64,000 nt of DNA, taken from Nocardioides soli. GTDB lineage: Bacteria > Actinomycetota > Actinomycetes > Propionibacteriales > Nocardioidaceae. The translations under genes and the position numbers were made by a program. Shown in pieces: positions 59,979 through 64,000 of the stretch. Each line of letters begins with the position of its first letter. Positions within the stretch are counted from its first letter, which is position 1. The stretch lies in contig NZ_JACHWR010000002.1 in the NCBI RefSeq assembly GCF_014191495.1, forward strand, positions 186,001-250,000, in the 5' to 3' direction. Under the pieces are notes generated by a model that saw nothing but the letters and a program-made list of their open reading frames with translations, was not told where the DNA came from and made no database searches.

Positions 59979-60128
59979 GGATCCTCCTCGTGACGTTGCC
60001 CGTGAACGCACGGGTTCCGCCGATGATCCTAGCCAGTGGCAAACCTCACAGACAGCAGTGGCCCCCGCAAGTCGAGTGAGCCCACGGCGAATCCGGCCCT
60101 GTCGGTGCGGCGCCGTACGCTGGGCCGC

Positions 60129-60857
60129 GTGTCCGACGCGCCCGAGACGGTGATCAGCGGCGGGGAGACCCGCACCGGCCTGGTCCGCCGAGCCCGCAAG
60201 ATCGACCGCGTGCTCGCCGAGACCTACCCCGACGCCCACTGCGAGCTCGACTTCGACGACCCCTTCCAGCTGCTCGTCGTGACGGTGCTGTCGGCGCAGA
60301 CCACCGACAAGCGGGTCAACGCGGTGCGCCCGACGCTGTTCGCGGCGTACCCCGACGCCAAGGCGATGGCCGCGGCCGACCGGGCCACGCTCGAGGGCAT
60401 CGTCGGCCCGCTCGGGTTCTTCCGCGCCAAGACCGAGTCGCTGCTCAAGCTGAGCGCCGCCCTGGTCGAGCACCACGACGGCAAGGTCCCGCCGCGGCTC
60501 GACGATCTGGTCAAGCTGCCCGGCGTCGGCCGCAAGACCGCGAACGTCGTGCTCGGCAACGCCTTCGGCATCCCCGGCATCACCGTCGACACCCACTTCG
60601 GGCGCCTGGTCCGGCGCTTCGGCTGGACCGAGCTGACCGACCCGGTCAAGGTCGAGCACGCGATCGGTGAGCTGTTCCCGAAGAAGGACTGGACGATGCT
60701 GAGCCACCACCTCATCTGGCACGGGCGGCGCCGCTGCCACGCCCGCAACCCCGCGTGCGGTGCCTGTCCGGTGGCGAAGTGGTGCCCGGCGTACGGCGAG
60801 GGCCCCACCGACCCGGTCGCCGCGGCCAAGCTGGTCCGCACCGAGGGCCGGGCATGA
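60129..60857 (+). CDS. nth: Endonuclease III
   Basis: A 242-aa base-excision glycosylase/AP lyase. The helix-hairpin-helix [17 protein letters not shown] holds Lys136, Asp154 lies in [10 protein letters not shown], and the [4Fe-4S] cysteines are C203, C210, C213 and C219 (C-x6-C-x2-C-x5-C). The frame is open from 60036; GTG at 60129 (VSDAPETV) is chosen for length and because the upstream part looks non-coding. Confidence 0.95.
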   Translation: MSDAPETVISGGETRTGLVRRARKIDRVLAETYPDAHCELDFDDPFQLLVVTVLSAQTTDKRVNAVRPTLFAAYPDAKAMAAADRATLEGIVGPLGFFRAKTESLLKLSAALVEHHDGKVPPRLDDLVKLPGVGRKTANVVLGNAFGIPGITVDTHFGRLVRRFGWTELTDPVKVEHAIGELFPKKDWTMLSHHLIWHGRRRCHARNPACGACPVAKWCPAYGEGPTDPVAAAKLVRTEGRA

Positions 60858-60885
60858 CCCTCCCGCTCACCCGCAGGGGCCTCGG

Positions 60886-61488
60886 ATGAGACGAGCCCTT
60901 TCCGCCGCGCTGGTCGCGGCGCTGCTCGCGCTGTCCGGCTGCACCGACGACGTCCCCGGGCCCGGTCGGGCGCAGATCGACGTCGACACCCCCCAGCTGC
61001 GGCAGCTGCGGGCCGACGCCGGCATCGAGGCGTGCGCTCCGGGCGACGGCGACCCCGCGGCGAGCGAGCTGCCCGACGTGACGCTGCCGTGCCTGGGCGG
61101 CGGCGACGACGTCGACCTGGCGAGCCTGCGCGGCCCGCTGGTCATCAACGTCTGGGCGGCGTGGTGCCAGCCGTGCGCGCGGGAGATGCCGGCGCTCGCG
61201 AAGTTCTACGACCGGTACGGCGACCAGGTGTCGGTCATCGGGATCGACTACCAGGACCCGCAGACCGGCCCCGCGCTGGAGCTGGCGCAGCGGTCGGGCG
61301 TCACCTACCCGCTGCTCGCCGACCCCCAGGGCGACCTGCAGGCCCAGGAGCCCTTCCCGCTCAAGATCCTGATGCCCTCCTTCCTCTTCGTCGACGAGCA
61401 GGGCGCGGCGACGTACACGCAGGGCGGTATCGACAGCGTCGACGAGATGGTCGACCTGGTCGAGGAGCACCTCGGGGTCACCCTGTGA
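60886..61488 (+). CDS. TlpA-type thioredoxin-like lipoprotein (Rv3673c-like)
   Basis: A 200-aa protein: signal peptide with lipobox ALSGC (Cys19), then a thioredoxin fold with the active site WAAWCQPCAREMPALAKFYDRYG (WCxxC) and VIGIDYQDPQ. It likely reduces disulfides outside the membrane, for example in cytochrome c maturation or envelope redox control. It stands between nth and a NUDIX gene; the latter's GTG overlaps its stop. Confidence 0.9.
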   Translation: MRRALSAALVAALLALSGCTDDVPGPGRAQIDVDTPQLRQLRADAGIEACAPGDGDPAASELPDVTLPCLGGGDDVDLASLRGPLVINVWAAWCQPCAREMPALAKFYDRYGDQVSVIGIDYQDPQTGPALELAQRSGVTYPLLADPQGDLQAQEPFPLKILMPSFLFVDEQGAATYTQGGIDSVDEMVDLVEEHLGVTL

Positions 61489-62222
61489 CCGCATCGGACC
61501 CGGGGGAGGACCTCCCCGACTGGCTGCTGCCGATCGAGCGCGCCGCGCGCGAGATCCGGGCCGAGGACCTCACCCGGTTCGTGCCGCCGCCCGGCGGCGC
61601 CTCCCGCCGCGGCGCCGTCCTGATGCTCTTCGGCGACGGCCCGCAGGGCGGCGAGCTGCTGCTCACCGAGCGGGCCCACGACATGCGCTCCCACCCCGGT
61701 CAGGTGTCGTTCCCGGGCGGCTCGCTGGACCCCGGCGAGGACGAGGTCGAGGCCGCGCTCCGGGAGGCCGAGGAGGAGGTGGGCGTCGACCCGAGCACGG
61801 TCGCGGTGTTCGGTCGCCTGCCCGAGCTGTGGCTGCCGCCGAGCGACTACGCCGTGACGCCGATCCTCGGCTGGTGGGCCCGGCCGACCGAGGTCTCCGT
61901 CGTGAGCCAGGCCGAGGTGCACGCGATCCACCACGTGCCGCTCTCCGAGCTGGTCGACCCCACCCACCGGGTGACCGTCCGGATGCCGCGCGGCGGCTAC
62001 CTGAGCCCGGGCTTCCTCATCGGTCCAGACCACGACGTGATCCTCTGGGGCTTCACCGGCGGGATCATCGCCCGGCTGCTGGACTATCTGGACTGGTCGG
62101 TCCCGTGGGACGAGTCGCGCGTGCGGGACCTGCCGGCGTACATGTTCAAGGGGCAGGAACGCCGCCGCGACGTCGACCTGCTCGACATCGACGACGACCA
62201 GCGCCGCGGGGGTGCCCGGTGA
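61485..62222 (+). CDS. NUDIX hydrolase, CoA pyrophosphatase type (Rv3672c-like)
   Basis: A 245-aa protein with a full Nudix box: FPGGSLDPGEDEVEAALREAEEEVGVDP (Gx5Ex7REUxEExGU), preceded by the LLTERAHDMRSHPGQVSFPGG segment that marks the CoA pyrophosphatase (NUDT7/YeaB) branch. GTG at 61485 overlaps the thioredoxin-like gene; the end overlaps marP by GTGA. Confidence 0.92.
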   Translation: MTASDPGEDLPDWLLPIERAAREIRAEDLTRFVPPPGGASRRGAVLMLFGDGPQGGELLLTERAHDMRSHPGQVSFPGGSLDPGEDEVEAALREAEEEVGVDPSTVAVFGRLPELWLPPSDYAVTPILGWWARPTEVSVVSQAEVHAIHHVPLSELVDPTHRVTVRMPRGGYLSPGFLIGPDHDVILWGFTGGIIARLLDYLDWSVPWDESRVRDLPAYMFKGQERRRDVDLLDIDDDQRRGGAR

Positions 62223-63394
62223 ACCTGCTCGACTGGCTGCTCGTCGTCCTGGTCCTCGCCTACGCGCTGTCCGGCTACTGGCAGGGCTTCGTCACCGGCG
62301 CGTTCGCGACGGCGGGGTTGCTGTTCGGCGGTCTCTTCGGCGTCTGGCTTGCCCCGACCGCGCTCGGCGACGCCGACCCCTCGATGCTGGTCTCGCTCGG
62401 CGCGCTCTTCATCGTGATTCTGGCGGCGTCGCTGGGCCAGGCGCTGTTCCAGTTCGTCGGGTCGCGGATCCGCGACCGGATCACCTGGCAGCCGGCCCGC
62501 GCGGTCGACGCGGTCGGCGGGGCGCTGCTCAGCGCGGTCGCCGTCCTGCTGGTGGCGTGGGCGCTCGGCGTCGCGATCTCCGGGTCCCGGATCAGCGGCG
62601 TGACGCCGCTGGTGCGGGAGTCCACGGTGCTCTCGAGCGTCGACGGCGTGCTGCCCAACAGCGCCGACGGGGCGCTCCAGGCGTTCAACAACGTCGTCGG
62701 CACCACCTTCTTCCCGCGCTACCTCGAGCCGTTCGCGCCCGAGCGCATCGTCGAGGTCGGGCCCGGGCCGCGGCGGCTGCTCCAGGACCCCGACGTCGAG
62801 CGCGCGGCCGTCAGCGTCGCGAAGATCCGCGGCACCAACGACTGCGGTCGCGGTGTCGAGGGCTCCGGCTTCCTCTACGCACAGAACCGGCTGATGACCA
62901 ACGCCCACGTGGTCGCCGGCGTCGACGAGCCCGAGGTCGTGGTCGGCGACACGACGCTGCCGGCGTCGGTCGTCTACTACAACCCCGACGTCGACGTGGC
63001 CGTACTCGCCTACGACAGCGGCGACACCGACCTGCTCGAGTTCGACCAGTCCGCGGGCGCCGGCGACGGCGTGGCCGTGCTCGGCTACCCCGAGGACGGC
63101 CCGTACGACGTACAGCCGGCGCGGATCCGGTCGCAGCAGCGGCTGCGCTCGCCCGACATCTACGGCCGCGGCACGGTGATCCGCGACGTCTACTCGCTGC
63201 GCGGGCTGATCCGCCCCGGCAACTCCGGCGGCCCGATCGTGTCGTCGCGCGGCGACGTCGTGGGCGTGGTGTTCGCGGCGTCGGTCAACGACCACGACAC
63301 GGGCTACGCGCTGACCGCCGAGCAGGTCGCCGAGGCGGCCGGTGCGGGCCTGCGCAGCTCCGACGTCGTCGACACGGGCGACTGCGCCGGGTGA
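62219..63394 (+). CDS. marP: MarP-like membrane serine protease
   Basis: A 391-aa protein: four membrane spans in the first ~125 residues (CvpA-like) and an extracytoplasmic chymotrypsin-like protease domain. The catalytic triad is His230 (TNAHVV), Asp259 (NPDVDVAV) and Ser336 (RPGNSGGP). Cys209 and Cys389 match the positions of the regulatory disulfide in M. tuberculosis MarP (Rv3671c), the acid- and oxidation-resistance protease. GTG at 62219. Confidence 0.95.
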   Translation: MNLLDWLLVVLVLAYALSGYWQGFVTGAFATAGLLFGGLFGVWLAPTALGDADPSMLVSLGALFIVILAASLGQALFQFVGSRIRDRITWQPARAVDAVGGALLSAVAVLLVAWALGVAISGSRISGVTPLVRESTVLSSVDGVLPNSADGALQAFNNVVGTTFFPRYLEPFAPERIVEVGPGPRRLLQDPDVERAAVSVAKIRGTNDCGRGVEGSGFLYAQNRLMTNAHVVAGVDEPEVVVGDTTLPASVVYYNPDVDVAVLAYDSGDTDLLEFDQSAGAGDGVAVLGYPEDGPYDVQPARIRSQQRLRSPDIYGRGTVIRDVYSLRGLIRPGNSGGPIVSSRGDVVGVVFAASVNDHDTGYALTAEQVAEAAGAGLRSSDVVDTGDCAG

Positions 63395-63434
63395 CGTCGC
63401 GAAGCGGCGGCACCCGTGGCGCAGGAGGATTGCC

Positions 63435-63490
63435 CTTCGAGACGCCTCGTCCCTCGGCTCCTCAGGAGCCGCAGCGACCTCGCGTCGAAA
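63435..63490. repeat. Degenerate copy of the TCGAGACG...repeat
   Basis: TTCGAGACGCCTCG ... GGCTCCT-C-AGGAGCC (63456-63470) ... CGCGTCGAAA is a rearranged form of the dispersed repeat at 17530 and 22569. It lies between marP and the convergent membrane-protein gene. Confidence 0.45.
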
Positions 63491-63522
63491 TCCAGTGAGC
63501 CGAGAAGCAGGGCTGGGGCTGG

Positions 63523-63942
63523 CTAGGCCTGGCCCTTCAGCGCCTTGGGGATCTCGCGGCCCTGCTCGATCGCCCGCTCGGGGGCGCGGACCTTCTTCAC
63601 CTGGCGCACGCCGATGAAGACCATCAGCGCGGCGACGAGCAGGTAGAAGCCGAACACGATCAGGAACGCCCAGTGCAGCGCGAGCCCGTCGCCGTTCCAG
63701 TTGATGAAGTAGGCGATCGAGACCGACAGCATGATGATCGCGAGCACCAGCAGGAACGCGGCGCCGAGGAACAGGCCGATGCCGGTGCCGCCGGCGCGGA
63801 CGCTCACCTTGAGCTCCGACTTGGCGAGCTGGATCTCCTTCTGGATCAGCGTGGAGATGTCCTGGGTGGCGTCGTGGACCAGCCGGCCGATCGTGGGGTC
63901 CTCCGCAGCCGAAGGGGCTGCCTGGACGTCGTTGCTCGCCAT
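63523..63942 (-). CDS. Phage-holin-family (DUF1469-like) membrane protein
   Basis: A 139-aa protein with two membrane spans (GTGIGLFLGAAFLLVLAIIMLSVSIAYFI; WAFLIVFGFYLLVAALMVFIGV) preceded by a helical cytosolic segment (GRLVHDATQDISTLIQKEIQLAKSELK). The domain is called holin but in actinobacteria is a housekeeping membrane protein next to marP. ATG at 63942 is preferred over GTG at 63951 because AGGG is spaced correctly. Confidence 0.85.
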   Translation of the reverse strand: MASNDVQAAPSAAEDPTIGRLVHDATQDISTLIQKEIQLAKSELKVSVRAGGTGIGLFLGAAFLLVLAIIMLSVSIAYFINWNGDGLALHWAFLIVFGFYLLVAALMVFIGVRQVKKVRAPERAIEQGREIPKALKGQA

Positions 63943-63963
63943 GCTCGTCACCCTACAGAATCC

Positions 63964-63999
63964 CTACTCCCGCTGGTCGTCCCGCTGGTAGACGTCGGG
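63964..63999 (-). CDS. 3' tail of a gene running off the window
   Basis: On the minus strand an open frame enters at the window edge, reads PDVYQRDDQRE and stops with TAG at 63966-63964. It lies just upstream of the holin-like gene on the same strand. Too short to identify. Confidence 0.5.
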   Translation of the reverse strand, partial: PDVYQRDDQRE

Positions 64000-64000
64000 T

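Noticed and set aside
63523..63942. Prophage remnant because of the holin-family label
   Set aside because: No other phage gene is present and this membrane protein is a standard neighbour of marP in actinobacteria.

Overview
The window is very GC-rich with long tightly packed operons, GTG/TTG starts and many 4-nt ATGA/GTGA overlaps. It carries a WhiB protein, a type VII (ESX) secretion core, an NTH/Crp/MarP block in mycobacterial order, KstR-like operators and a FliA-type sigma factor. This points to a high-GC actinobacterium, most likely Nocardioidaceae (Nocardioides or a close relative). The genus is inferred from gene order and repeat style, not from any search.

Positions 1-8150 are an accessory defence island. 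A DUF4365(DREN)-APAZ nuclease and a short MID-PIWI Argonaute (515-3288) form a SPARDA-like short-pAgo system. An OLD-type ATPase/TOPRIM nuclease follows, translationally coupled to a stand-alone M41 (HEAGH) metallopeptidase (3613-5981), and then an unrecognised PD-(D/E)XK protein (6357-7931). A composite repeat module (palindrome, spacer, palindrome, 22-bp tail) lies before the pAgo operon and again after the peptidase gene, with its last two elements at exactly the same 6004-bp offset. The 6-kb unit therefore looks like an insertable cassette.

Positions 8150-22560 hold a gamma-carbonic anhydrase, a MoxR/VWA pair, two paralogous WXG-like/alpha-beta-hydrolase cassettes with an EspG-like gene, an aminotransferase, a flavoprotein and an SnoaL-like gene that each have a KstR-type operator, a K+/H+ antiporter, and a LytR_C protein. 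Positions 22628-30235 are an ESX core: eccC on the minus strand, and two WXG100 genes, eccD and eccB on the plus strand. No mycosin or eccE is visible. tRNA-Ser and SRP RNA precede dnaX, ybaB, recR, a DUF5063 gene, lysC and asd. The asd 5' end is duplicated around a palindromic insert.

Positions 36979-39312 are a small stress cluster: a SufR-like Cys-containing regulator, a DsbA-like protein, an unknown gene and DUF2249. After tRNA-Pro come a metallophosphoesterase and YqeY. From 40989 the order ponA2, whiB4 and two ArsA-type ATPases, then RidA, NUDIX, MBL, crp, nth, thioredoxin, NUDIX and marP (to 63394), reproduces the Mycobacterium tuberculosis Rv3682-Rv3671c block. It is interrupted at 46178-56840 by an IclR/scoAB operon, a reductase, an MFS exporter, a sigma factor, and a two-component system with an ABC transporter. 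A holin-like membrane protein and the tail of another gene end the window.

Many intergenic gaps, especially between convergent genes, are closed by unusually long inverted repeats. Several share the same arm sequence or show compensatory changes between copies.
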